Of a stretch of DNA of 64,000 bases, positions 1-10,965 are shown one piece after another. The stretch's first letter is position 1. Each line of letters begins with the position of its first letter. The translations under genes and the position numbers were made by a program. The notes beneath the pieces are model-generated. The model was not told where the DNA came from. It saw nothing but the letters and a program-made list of their open reading frames with translations, and did no database searches. Source of the stretch: Antedon bifida (Eukaryota; Echinodermata; Crinoidea; Comatulida; Antedonidae); assembly GCA_963402885.1 (NCBI GenBank), contig OY727093.1, positions 12,721,501 to 12,785,500 of the forward strand, written 5' to 3'.

Positions 1-1545
1 ACAACATTGTAGATCGTGCGATCACACACCTTTAAATGATCTGGGGCGCTATGTTTCCTCAATCATGATGCAAATGCAATGAAACCAATTCTAACCTTAA
101 ATTGGAATACATACTTGAATGCTAATAATGCTCTTGTCTACAACCAGTATTCATGAAGAAGACAATTGTTTAGTGAAAAGATGAACAAAAAAAAAAAAAA
201 AAAAAGACATACATAACTGAGTGTTTGACGTACTGAACTAAAAATATTGTTGGAAGGAATGGTAACTGAAAATCTCGTATTTGCATAAACAATGGGGTTT
301 TCAAAAATATAAAAATATTGATTAATGGTAATGTTGATGTATGATATAAATTAATTATGTGCCAACAATGTACCACAAGCAGTTGACAACACTTATGATT
401 GATATTTTAATATTATGTTAGAAACAATGATTGATTTAATACAGAGTGTACCAGATGCTCTTTGTATTTATAAACCAACAAAAGTGATTAATTAATAATG
501 ATGATGGCGTGAAAAAATATAATAATGAATTAATCATTTTAGTAAATAAAATTCCATGACAAGCAATACTGTATGAATGACAGATTTACATGCACCTAAA
601 GATGTGACGAAAAGAATTGATTTGTTAAGGTTGAGGAAACGATTACGAGAAAATGACCACAATGATAACATTAATTGATGATGTCAACTTTGGCAATTTT
701 AAGAATATTAAACATAGCATTGATTAAAGAGTATAGTTCATTATGAAAACTCAATATCAAATCGATTATGCTATCTAGCAATAACTATAAGAATATATGA
801 TTACTATTTATTTGGTGTATAATGAACTTAAAAGAGTAATACAGTTAATAATGTGCTGAAGACTGATCCAATTCAACCGTAAATTATTGATACTCGACCT
901 AAATAAAATAAGTGGATATAAACTAAACCTAGTTAACCTGAAAAGAGGAAATCAATTATTCTTTTAAAGACAATATTACTAAATTGTGTTCGCTTTTAAT
1001 CTATAAAGGCATTTATATCCGGTTCCTTTCTATTATAGACACTACACTATTTTAGAGAATTTGTACAAGAACAAAAATACAGAAAATGTGAAATTAATGT
1101 GAAACGGTAAAGATAACAAAAAATATGCGATGGTGAAAACAATTAACCTAAACAAAATTCCCACAGAAAGCAGGTTTGGAGTTCAATTCTCCGTAATATT
1201 TTCACTTTACATGATTTTCATCTTAACCGTTTTAAATTCTCTTTATATCGACCTTAAATAAAGTGAGGCAAATCTAAAAGTGTCTGTGTTTGTGCTATCT
1301 AAGTAAAGCATAAAATATCCTGGTTTTTTTTAAATTGCTCGTTTGAAAAATACTTACATTCACCTACAATAATGTACTTCAATTAAACAAACACATATTT
1401 TATGAAAAATGAACTATTATGCTTTGTTTATAAACGGTATTTAAATCTTAGGTTACAGTTACCTGTTATCGAATTCTTATACGGTCTCATAGTACGTATT
1501 TAAGAAAAAATGCAAACATGAGTATATGACGAATAACGTACTTAC
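1..1545. other. left-edge non-coding stretch, probably intron of a leftward gene
   Basis: AT-rich sequence with a run of about 18 A at 187-205 and no convincing exon. It lies downstream, on the minus strand, of the signal-peptide exon at 1546-1597, so it is most simply the first intron of that gene. A short open stretch at 1-46 on the minus strand could be an exon, but its phase does not fit the phase-1 donor at 1546 and it is too short to identify. Confidence 0.4.
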
Positions 1546-1597
1546 CTGTTGTACACATGAACATGAAAATAAGGCAAATTAACGTTGTGTGTTTCAT
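1546..1597 (-). CDS. first coding exon (signal peptide) of an unidentified secreted or membrane protein
   Basis: Reading the minus strand from ATG at 1597 gives 17 codons plus one base, MKHTTLICLIFMFMCTT, followed at once by a strong donor (CAG|GTAAGT), so the exon ends in phase 1. A charged start, a hydrophobic core and a small-residue end is the pattern of a secretory signal peptide, and a phase-1 intron directly after it is typical of metazoan extracellular genes; the mucin gene in this window starts the same way. No further exon could be recognised between 1545 and the left edge, so the mature protein is unknown. Alternative: a chance short open frame with a chance donor. Confidence 0.5.
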
Positions 1598-1905
1598 GAT
1601 GATTGAAAATGGTCTGCACCCGTATAGTAACATTCAAATTTGAATCAAAGCTGTGAATTCTCGGAAACTTATATACAGTGAAGCTGAAAAGAACTGCTGT
1701 AGCATCAGCCAATGAATGAAGCCATGTATAATTAGACCTGAGAGTGGTACGAACTCAAATCTTATTAACAACATTCCAAGTTTAATTATTGTGATTATGT
1801 CGTTTGATCCCACGTAAAACGTTTCAAATAATACAATGGGCAATTTCATTTGTTGTTTACGAATAATTATATTTGATAGTAGGCTATAAAGGTAAAGGTG
1901 AATTT

Positions 1906-1970
1906 CGTATTCATATTGAACCCCTGTATGACAAGTGTTCTAACCACTCGGCTACACAGCCCACATCTTG
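1906..1970 (-). repeat. tRNA-derived sequence (SINE head or tRNA pseudogene)
   Basis: On the minus strand the segment reads TAGCCGAGTGGTTAGAAC, a good match to a Leu/Ser-type tRNA D-arm (A box), followed about 13 bases later by GGGGTTCAAT, a B-box-like T-arm. The acceptor stem cannot be closed, so it is not a working tRNA gene. A tRNA-derived SINE head or a tRNA pseudogene are the two plausible readings. Confidence 0.5.
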
Positions 1971-2656
1971 CTAATTATGTACAACTGTAACAGTTCATAC
2001 GGTATTATGTCTAGCGACACTAAACAGCACGTATCGTTTCTTGTCTGCTGACTACAGCCTTTCTCCATTAGCTTAGTGTCTCCTGAAACTTACGAATAAT
2101 AAAATGGGTGTAACATTTGTTGTTTATGAACAATTTTGTTCCCAAAATTATTTATAATACGCGTAAACGCTTCAAACATTACAATGTGTTTTGTGTGTTC
2201 ATGTACAATGCACAATACAATGTTATAGACACGTTATGAACAATTGTTTTTCAGCACCATAATATACCTACTACTTTGGTACAATTTCAAATCTTCATAA
2301 CGACAAAGTTTCATTATTGTAACAATGCAGTTTGAAACCACGGTGTGATTAATAACATTACAATATTACGCACAAATATTTATGTTATATTATCATTTAA
2401 GTTGCTTCTATTTTATAACAATAGGATTAATTTCCTGATATAATGTTAAAAAATCGAATTAGAACTTTATCTAATTTTTCGAGGAAATTTGAAACGTGTA
2501 TTTGACAATAAGCCTTTATATGTAACCTACACATTTTATGAAAGAGCTATCACTAAAGTTTGCTTTATAATTTGATGAAAAATGCTGTATTTTGACAAAA
2601 TAATGTACAGAGACCGTAAAACAAGGAGTATATCTTCACATATACACTCCGATTCA

Positions 2657-2697
2657 CCAGGGAAGAGTTAAATTACAGTAATTTAACTTGTCCCTGG
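2657..2697. repeat. 41-bp near-perfect inverted repeat (hairpin)
   Basis: The left arm begins CCAGGGAAGAGTTAAATTAC and the right arm ends GTAATTTAACTTGTCCCTGG; they pair over about 19 bp with two mismatches and almost no loop. It may be the core of a fold-back element. No gene is associated with it. Confidence 0.6.
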
Positions 2698-2824
2698 ATT
2701 CACATATGTATATCATGAATTCTAACAACAACGTCTTACTGTACATTCCACGTACAAAGATCATGTTGGTAAGATGGTATCCTCCTGCCTCTCGGTATTT
2801 TCAAAACCAATTCACGTGGCATGC

Positions 2825-2879
2825 GGTACTTTGTACGGTACTTTGCACGATACTTTGTAAGGTACTTTGTACAAAGTAC
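2825..2879. repeat. 12-bp GTAC-containing tandem repeat ending in an 18-bp palindrome
   Basis: Four consecutive 12-mers (GGTACTTTGTAC, GGTACTTTGCAC, GATACTTTGTAA, GGTACTTTGTAC) occupy 2825-2872. The last one runs into AAAGTAC, so that 2862-2879 is a perfect 18-bp palindrome. Confidence 0.75.
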
Positions 2880-4143
2880 TGAAACCAAAAATACAAAGCT
2901 TGTTCATAGGTCAGGTAACAAAATGGACCAGAAAAATGGTACCATCTTACCCCATACGAAAAATGAACTTGGTTCACGAGCCAGAATTGTACACTGGACT
3001 TCCAAGTCCGAGAAGACTTTGAGGTCTACCACCTGAACTATGAACTGTTCGGAAATTAAGTTGATGTTATTGAAACATCTTTTATAATTATCAGCTAAAC
3101 ATAAAATAGAAATAGAAGTAATAGCTCAGTCGAACCAACATAAATATATTCGTTTACAACACAAACATGGAAATCAGAATAGCAATTTTTAATGTGCACT
3201 CTTTGATATCTGTCATTATTAACCATTGATTTTAAAACTGTTCTCCTCATCATAAATGCATTTAAACATTTACATAATTACATTTAAATGTTTTTTAATC
3301 TAAGTATTGATTTGATTATGCGTACTGTTTCAATGAATCGAAACATGTAAATCAAATCACAACATTGTCCCCTTGAGGTGTGAACATTATTTAGCACTCG
3401 GTGCGGTTACTTACCAATTTTAGTTTAGCTCATTCAAAAGTAGATTTACAATCATTACACTGTAATCAATCACCTTGTAAATTACAACGTTGAGTTATTT
3501 CCAAGATTTTTACAAGTTCGTTAACATGAGTTGGATGATACGCTAAAGGGAATAAGACCGTGTCTGACGTACATTTCCCTTTGATGTCCGAAAGGCACTA
3601 ACAGGTTAATCATACTATAATATATAATGTAGAAACGGAAGACATTACTAAGTATCACTTCCACACTCCTGGTGTTAAAACTTTCATTATTTTTATTTTA
3701 TATGTGTTTATTTTGGCGAGAATTTCGACACCAGCAGAATATTTATTCCTGTCGGGACAAACGCTTCCAATAATCGTATGATTTTGTCTATATTGATGCT
3801 TATTTTCAAGAATTTTTTTCCAAGTTCCCTTATACTAACATAGGCCTATTACCTATAGTTTGATAATGAAGCGGACCAAATCATATCTTTGGAATTAGAT
3901 AAGTATTGAAATAATTATTACATGTTAGCATAATTAGTGTTTAATTTTATTGAAGTGTTTTACTTTTGTGTATTGCTTCTTTTCTTGTATATTGTTATTG
4001 TGACCAAATTAATGAATTATTGAACAAAGAACTATTTATAACCAGGTACAATCATATGACAAATAGTTTAATCATTGACCTGATGATGTTATCTAGGCCT
4101 ACGATACAGTTTCAATAGTAGGCCTACACCCTGTTATCTAAAA

Positions 4144-7100
4144 ATGGCAACCATTTACGTTAGAATATCATTACAGTATTGCGTTATATTATGTCTTTTA
4201 CATGGCCTGTGTAGTTCAAGCATGTTTATTCAAACGGATGCAGAAAATACGGGAACAACTTCAAATTTGCAGGATATATTCCTTGCACGCTGCCACGAAT
4301 ATGACGATTGTATTCATAGTAGCTTATCCAACACAAATTGTCCGCAGGACGAAAGGTAGGCTGATACACGTCACATATATTTATAAGGGCCTAATAATAA
4401 TTGTAATATCACTTCTATTCTCCGGTTATTGGCAAGAAAAATCACCATCAGCAGGGTTCGAATTCAGAGATAGCTAATTATTTTTGCCAATGGATAATAC
4501 GTGTGCTCCAATTTCAGAGATCGGTTGTCGAAAACTATTATATAACATATTAGGTACATCATTACACATTTAATAATCTTTATTGATGACGTTATGTCAT
4601 CTTCTCCCTTTCTAGAGAAATGTTTTTCCTTACCTTTATAATAACAAATAATAACAACCATGTATGTTTAGTCTGCAACACGTAGATGCTCATAGCGCAG
4701 GATTAGGCCCGGGGCAGCGACAGAGAGGAGTTAAAAGTCTCTCATGATCAGCATACCGGTAAATAATCCCCTAATCGTTTCGAATAATAGTATACATAAA
4801 TATAATAATTCTGTAGTTCTTTGTTGTGCTCATGAATTGTCTTCTTTTTTCTCGATAGCGTATTAATTTGTCCAGTATCATAGGCAAATTCTGTAATACA
4901 GCGACACATACGTTCAATCAACTTATATAATAACACATACAATAGTAAACAAATGATACACATATGACGCCCTTATCATATGCCATAAGCTTAACCCAAC
5001 GTTATAAAGGAGTCACAATATGACACTGTATTACAGAATATCCTGATACTGATCAGATAATACCTAATGTTCTGTATTGTCCAGTACGATGAATCGTCAA
5101 TGACCATACAATAGAGAATATAAACCGTTTTGCCATTTACAAAAATCGAAATGTTGCATAGCGGCCTATATCCTTAATTTACTATCTTTCATAATAGTAA
5201 AATAAACTGTAGCCTGCTATACGGAATATTTCTGAAAAGTTTCCAGTATCAGCAACCATGTGAAACAACACGAGATTCTTACCAGACTTACTTACGGTCA
5301 ATCACAGAACCAGTCAAAGAAAATCAGGTTTGTTGTCTTTAATATCCATACTTTTTAAAGCTGTTTTTACAGTCTACTAGACGAGTGTTGCTTGCTGATG
5401 GGACATTATGTAACTGAATAACACATGCAGCTCATAATAAACTACCAGAGCTAATTGTGACAACAACTGTTGGTAAACGGACAGGGGATCTTCCGTTGTA
5501 AATTCAGTAAACGAGCCATGTTGTATATACCTATCTATTGGGTGTAAAAAAGGGATAAATTTGCGAAAATGAAACAAAAATGTCCTTAACTGAGAGACCA
5601 TGGTATTCTGTTGATTCAGATGCTTTGTCATTACGATATGAATATCTACAAATGTTAAAATAGTTTTAAAAACTATATCTTTTCGTAATAAATGACAGTT
5701 TGGTTCGCTATATTTATGCGTAGGCGTTCTCAGACAAATATAATACTTTATAGTAAATGCTTTTCAACGCCTACTACTGTAAATCAATGAATAGGCCTAC
5801 ATGATTACGTTATTTCCCGCGATTTTTTTTATTATCATCGACTCCAGTTTTCTTATACAAAAAATGACGTGAAATAATATAGTGGACACACTTCCTAACA
5901 TGACGTCATTCAACCATTAATTCATCAATGGCCTTCATTTTATTCAATTGTATTGCATTTTCTATTTTAGTAAAATATGACACAGGATAGGATGCCTTAA
6001 TGTAATGAGATAAATGACAAACTGTTTTGCATTATGCGTAAGAACATCTAGGTTTAGCCACCTCTTAATAACTATATTAATTAGGAATTAGAAAATTAAT
6101 CATCATTAAATCAAGCCTAAGTATGTACTTAAGTCAGGGTTAAACTCCATATAAATAGTTGAGGTTAAAGAACAAAGCCTGGAGCCAAATAGAACGAAGT
6201 ATTTGTTTTGTTTTTGACGTCAATATGATACTTGACATTATATCGACCCTAGACCCCTCTTTTCACCTTACTTATAACAGGTATTAAACATCTAATACTG
6301 TTATATATTCCAATTAAGAAGTTACAAATTAATTTTAATTGAACAGTATTAGTTGCTTGGCCGTGCGACTAATAATATTTTTCTCTGGAAAATTCTATAT
6401 TTAACTACTGCAATTGCAATGTATTATTTAACCAATGGCTAGGTTCTATTTTTCTAAAATTATATTTAAATGTATTGTAGTCTATTAACTCTGTAATTTA
6501 CAGCTATAAAAACATCGTACTATTTAAACAACGCGGTTTATATCTTTAAGAACATCACTAATAAAAAAAAACCCATAACATCACCAATCACAAAAAAACA
6601 ACCAATTGATGGCAGTATTATAGATCAAAACTGTCTAAAATGCCTACTACTTGTTCTGCCAGCATTTCAAATATACAAACGTTGTATTGAGTTATAACAA
6701 TAATACTCGGTTCCATGTCCTGGTCGAATGATAAGCTTATTATTTTAATCATTATGTTGACCAAAACAAATTACAGAAAGAGATGTATTAGCCGTTATAA
6801 CATATTTTAATAAATGAACTCCATTAACTCATGAATTTGTTGACATTTTAGACTCTTCTTTGGTCTGGGACGTTTGAGATCGCACACCAGCTTGCATTGG
6901 TTACGAAAAGGTACAAAACGCTTGCAGACTTTCGAATAGGCTACTTAGTTGGCGGGATGATCTGGTGTGGACAGACAGCAGAACCGGGAATAAACTACGA
7001 ACAATGCCCAAGTTACCGTGGATGTCATTTTGAAAACATGTTCGAGTATTACTCAGCGGCCTCTGCAGTGGTATGCCTACTAGGCCTATATTGTTTCTTT

Positions 7101-8805
7101 TAAAAAAATCATCATTCAGAACCGGATGATAAAATTGACAGACTACAAATTATATGTTAGCGCTCCTCCGTTTAAAATATCCTTGATCCGCCCCTGACTT
7201 CTCAATACTCCTGATGCTTGTGACTTTGAATGATCATTATCGTCATTTCATCACCATTGCACTTTCACCAAAATAATCTAAAATCAACATTATCGATTGG
7301 CAATGTATTAATTTGAATATTTTAAATTACATTATAGCTCGCTCAGCAATCAAGTGGTTATGTTACTGTAGTCCTAAATGGAACCCGAGACAGTGCTTTC
7401 CAAAACAACAGGTAGACATATGTTAAGCTCACGTTCACGATGATTTAAAGTTTATGTTAAATTATAAACACTACAGAAGTTTACTAGTATTTTATGTAAC
7501 TATTGATGTTCTAAAATGATTAGCACCGTTGTGGCATGGATGAGCGAGAGACTTAAGCAAAGACAATTTGTTGTCACTTGAAACTGCATGAGAGACTTTA
7601 GAGACACAGATTGTTTTAAAATTAGGCAAGACCGCACACACTAAGTTCGGCGAATTAAACATTGATACTTGCAATGAACACATAATATGCAGCAAATGTT
7701 ACAACACATACGTACTCTGACGAACTTTGTAGCATTTCCAAACAGCATAGATTATGATTGATTACCATATCCTGTTTTGAGTTGTAATGTGTCTGTGATC
7801 TTTTACAGTATATTCGCACTATCTGAGCTGCCAAACCTAAGGCAAGGCTACGTAAAAGGAATAAATGTTATCGTTGTCCATGATCTTGGTGGCGAAATCA
7901 AGTAAGTGATGATGTATTGTGTTGATTTATGTGAGGCGACGTGCAATATATACCTTTTCTATACTATACTGCTAATATATAACATGTATTTAGGCTAAGC
8001 ATACACATTATGTATCATTGCAATTATACAATGTTCAATGGTTATGTGCAAATACATTCGGGTATTTAAGAAAAGACTTGATAATGATTCGTACATTAGT
8101 GCATATTTTTATATACCGATAAATAATGAAAAAGAGAGTTGGTTTAAGAAAAGTTAAATGGGGGAAAACTGTTTAACTTATAATGAAATACAGTTCAGCT
8201 AAAAGTTAAAGCACAGTGTATCAGGTTCTAGCTTCGTGGCTTTGTAGGCCTACTGTATATAATGCCGGTTTACACATTCATAATAATATTACGATGTAAT
8301 GAAATATAAAATCCTCCAGTACCGTAACAGTATATTATTTCCAAATGTTTAATAACAACTACTTATGAAGTTTTCTTATAGAATAGGACATTATCGTAGG
8401 ATATGCTATTTAAATATTTGAAGATAATGAATATGTTATTTAGAGAAAGATGTGGTGCAGGTTCCATTACCGTTTTAGAAGACACTGTTAAACACTATGG
8501 ATTCCAATATGCCTGTGTTGATGATCCCGAGTAAGTATCTTAATTTAAGCATATTAATTGTTAAAGTAAAGTTTTCTAATTATACATAAATAGTAAAATG
8601 GATTGACGATATAGTTATTTAAATACGACTTTGTTTCTGCAGTGCATTGGATCGCCACCTAATTTGCAATAGTTTATGCTCCGTAATAAAATAAAATTAG
8701 AATTTACGACATGTAACCTTTTTCCATTACAGCGAGACATTAAATCTGCAGTGTACTTCCAATCCACATGCACAATGTACAAGGAGGATAAACAAGCGAT
8801 TGTAG
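4144..8805 (+). CDS. ADP-ribosyl cyclase / cyclic ADP-ribose hydrolase (CD38/BST1/Aplysia cyclase family), seven exons
   Basis: Exons 4144-4355, 5198-5327, 6852-7070, 7338-7411, 7809-7901, 8444-8530 and 8733-8805 (TAG) join in one frame to 888 nt, 295 residues. The family makes cyclic ADP-ribose (a calcium-releasing messenger) and ADP-ribose from NAD. Residues 1-27 look like a signal peptide. Visible family blocks: IFLARCHEYDD (exon 1), CSLLYGIF and PCETT (exon 2), LLWSG at about 115-120 (first active-site Trp), MIWCGQ at about 150-155, VVLNGTRDS (exon 4), SELPNL at about 217-222 (catalytic Glu) and ERCGAGS (exon 6). The order and wording resemble the Aplysia enzyme more than mammalian CD38. 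No C-terminal membrane anchor is seen, so a secreted or granule protein is likely. Oddities: the family TLED motif reads TLAD (about 137-140), and the second active-site Trp appears replaced by Tyr near 181. Exon 2 was placed from phase and homology and is the least secure. Confidence 0.9.
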
Positions 8806-9001
8806 TGGTTATTAAAAACATGGAGTTCTATACACCTGGTTTGCAAGCAGTGTTTTTATGATACTGTATATACAAAGGATGGTTTCTTTAATCAGAAAAG
8901 AGCGTATAATTTCCCTGCTTAAACATATTGTTTTAACAAGGCTTAAAATGGTCCGTTTTGTTTAATCACAAGTAAGGCCTAGTTTAACATTATAACAACA
9001 T

Positions 9002-9065
9002 ACAATATGAACACCAGACAATAAGAACGCCATACAATAATAACACCATACAATAAGAACACCAT
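9002..9065. repeat. 16-bp tandem repeat, four copies
   Basis: Four consecutive 16-mers of consensus ACAATAAGAACACCAT with one to three differences each (9002-9017, 9018-9033, 9034-9049, 9050-9065). It lies in the probable 3' UTR or downstream flank of the cyclase gene. Confidence 0.8.
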
Positions 9066-9362
9066 ACAACTACTTAGGTTTATTGTGAACAGACAATATA
9101 ACAGAAGTTATTAGTTTGTTCTAAAAATATTATACAAAATTAAACTGATAAAAACAGTCAATGGTGGTTTATTTAGCATTGCCATATTAATTCGTTTTAT
9201 TTACAGTATAGAACCCCTATTCAAGAGACACCCTATTTAGGGGACACTGTCAAATAATTACACAATTCTTTAATTTGTGTAATACAGCTCCAATTATCTT
9301 TCAAGGGGTTTCCATTCTGAGAATAATGTGATAATTAGTTGTATATTGGAAGAGGTTGACAA

Positions 9363-9368
9363 AATAAA
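9363..9368 (+). terminator. candidate poly(A) signal of the cyclase gene
   Basis: AATAAA on the plus strand about 560 nt after the cyclase stop codon. It is a plausible 3' end but one of several AT-rich hexamers, and no transcript evidence is available. Confidence 0.3.
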
Positions 9369-9803
9369 AATTAAATTTTGAAATGAAAATCGTCTCGTAG
9401 TTCGTAGTTTATTCTAGAACTTCTACTTCTATAATTCAACTTTCTAAAGTTACAAAATACTATAAAACATAAATATCACAACACTTAAAGCGCTAAAACC
9501 TAATTATAATGACATACTGTACAACTACTGATTCAACTGAGAGTGTTAAATAACTTAGTTGACATTCAGAACATGAAATGAAAGCAAAATCTTAATATAT
9601 GCATTGCTCTTTTGTTTGCAATTATGCATATTTAGATAAAAATAAACGTTAATTGTCTCAGAGGGAGGTTCCAAGATGGTCAACTATCTGACTTACAAAA
9701 CTGAGTAATATTACTAATAACTAATTGTAAATTGTTTGCGTAATAAGAAGCAAAGAAGGCATACTTAAAATACATAATTGATCAGTGCTCTTTCTTGTTT
9801 TCT

Positions 9804-9809
9804 TTTATT
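9804..9809 (-). terminator. candidate poly(A) signal of the mucin gene
   Basis: TTTATT on the plus strand (AATAAA on minus), about 630 nt past the proposed mucin stop at 10436. Plausible but not unique. Confidence 0.25.
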
Positions 9810-10077
9810 TCAAATCTGAAAATTAAAATCAAAATGGCTTAAATTAAAATGGAAAAATAGATATTAGCTTTGTTTTTGTATACCACTGCATTTTTGTTTG
9901 TTAGTTACTGATAATTATTACTATAAATCAAAGGTACTGTGTATCATGCCCTGTACCATGGGAGAATGGTTGTTGCACTCATTGTAAAGAAATATATACA
10001 TCACATAAGAAATTTCCCACAAGAAAAGTTGGTAACATACTCTATGCACAGATATATTTCCAGGATAAATAACCAAT

Positions 10078-10203
10078 GGTTGCAGTAGCTGTTGCAAATG
10101 CCGAGGCAGTTGCAGAGGCAGTTGAAAATACAGAGGCAGTTGCAGATACAGTTTTAGATGCAGTTGCAGAGGCAGATAAAGTTGCAGATACCATTTTAGT
10201 TGC
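10078..10203. repeat. degenerate 6/12-bp GCA-rich minisatellite
   Basis: Plus strand is built from variants of GTTGCAGAGGCA with interspersed GATACA and GATGCA units. On the minus strand it is open (about 60 codons, Ala/Thr/Ser-rich) and ends in TAG at about 10042. It lies just beyond the proposed mucin stop, and it is uncertain whether it is simply a minisatellite or part of a last exon. Confidence 0.7.
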
Positions 10204-10435
10204 AGATCCAGGAAAGCTCAAGGCATGCAACTTTCAATTAAGTTCTTAAGCTAATATTATATCTTTTGCATTAGATTTACCAAACTTTAGGAAAAGGGCA
10301 GGCTGGTAAGAGATGCATGATGCGACTGTAGTTTGTATCGATACACCTGAGCATTTCACAAACAAAATTATGCAAATTCATTTCTGCTAATTTTAAATAA
10401 AACATAATTGTTAAAATATAACAGCAATAAAATAC

Positions 10436-10965
10436 TCACCACAAGTAATTGTGTGTAAGATTTGTGTGTGTAGTTTGTACGTGTTCGTCATCTCCTAGAT
10501 CTGCACGTGGTATCTTCACTGATCGTAACGCACGGCTATAAGCTTCAGGGTCTTCTGTACGAACAGTTTGCTATAAAATAATATATATAATAAAAAGTAC
10601 ACAATGATTAATGATATGATGGTCCCAAAGGAAATTACAATTGAATACCAATACAAAAGAGATTCAGAGTCTCCATGAAATCTGTTCGCTATTAAATAAA
10701 CAAAGTACAATGCTTTATTTGATTACCCTAGTCCCAAAGGAAATTACAAGATTTGAAATGTTATTGTCTGTTGTCTGTGGAAGTATAAAGTGAAAGTCTT
10801 TAAAAATTGTTTTAAAAAAATCACTAGAAAAGTAAAATAATCTTTTCAACTACAAATATAAAACAAAAAAAATACCTCAGGAATTGTTGTTCTTCGAGAA
10901 AAATCAGTAATTGGCATTTTGGTAGTACCTGAATATTCAATTAAAGACCTGGCACGTACATGCTC
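10436..10965 (-). other. mucin exons 50-51: cytoplasmic tail
   Basis: Exon 50 (10965-10876, phase 0-0, 30 codons) and exon 51 (10570-10436) end in NYLW then TGA. The tail is hydrophilic with several Tyr (IEYSG, EAYSR) and no recognised domain. The final TGG-TGA overlaps a good donor sequence TTGTG|GTGAGT, so a further exon cannot be excluded. Confidence 0.7.

Larger units (their letters stand above)
1598..4143. other. intergenic region between divergent gene starts
   Basis: Separates the minus-strand signal-peptide exon at 1597 from the plus-strand cyclase start at 4144, so it should contain both promoters. No TATA box or other promoter element could be assigned with confidence. It holds a tRNA-like sequence (1906-1970), a 41-bp hairpin (2657-2697) and a 12-bp tandem repeat (2825-2879). 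Two short overlapping open frames near 2690-3036 run through that repeat and look fortuitous. Confidence 0.5.
8806..10435. other. convergent intergenic region with both 3' ends
   Basis: Lies between the stop codons of the plus-strand cyclase and the minus-strand mucin, and should hold both 3' UTRs. Contents: a 16-bp tandem repeat (9002-9065), candidate poly(A) signals on each strand (9363-9368 plus, 9804-9809 minus) and a GCA-rich 6/12-bp repeat (10078-10203). I see no independent gene. Confidence 0.6.

Noticed and set aside
1-46. Possible exon at the left edge (minus strand)
   Set aside because: Open only in a frame that needs a phase-2 donor, whereas the nearest upstream exon ends in phase 1; too short to identify.
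5377-5631. 84-codon minus-strand open frame
   Set aside because: Lies in a cyclase intron, has no recognisable domain and no splice sites linking it to anything.
10042-10230. Ala/Thr/Ser-rich 62-codon open frame
   Set aside because: Best explained by a GCA-rich minisatellite; the acceptor that would join it to the mucin is weak. Kept as a finding but not called as an exon.
10622-10749. 19-bp direct repeat GTCCCAAAGGAAATTACAA, 109 bp apart, as a target-site duplication
   Set aside because: The enclosed sequence has no transposon ends and 19 bp is not typical for any family seen here. Probably a small local duplication.
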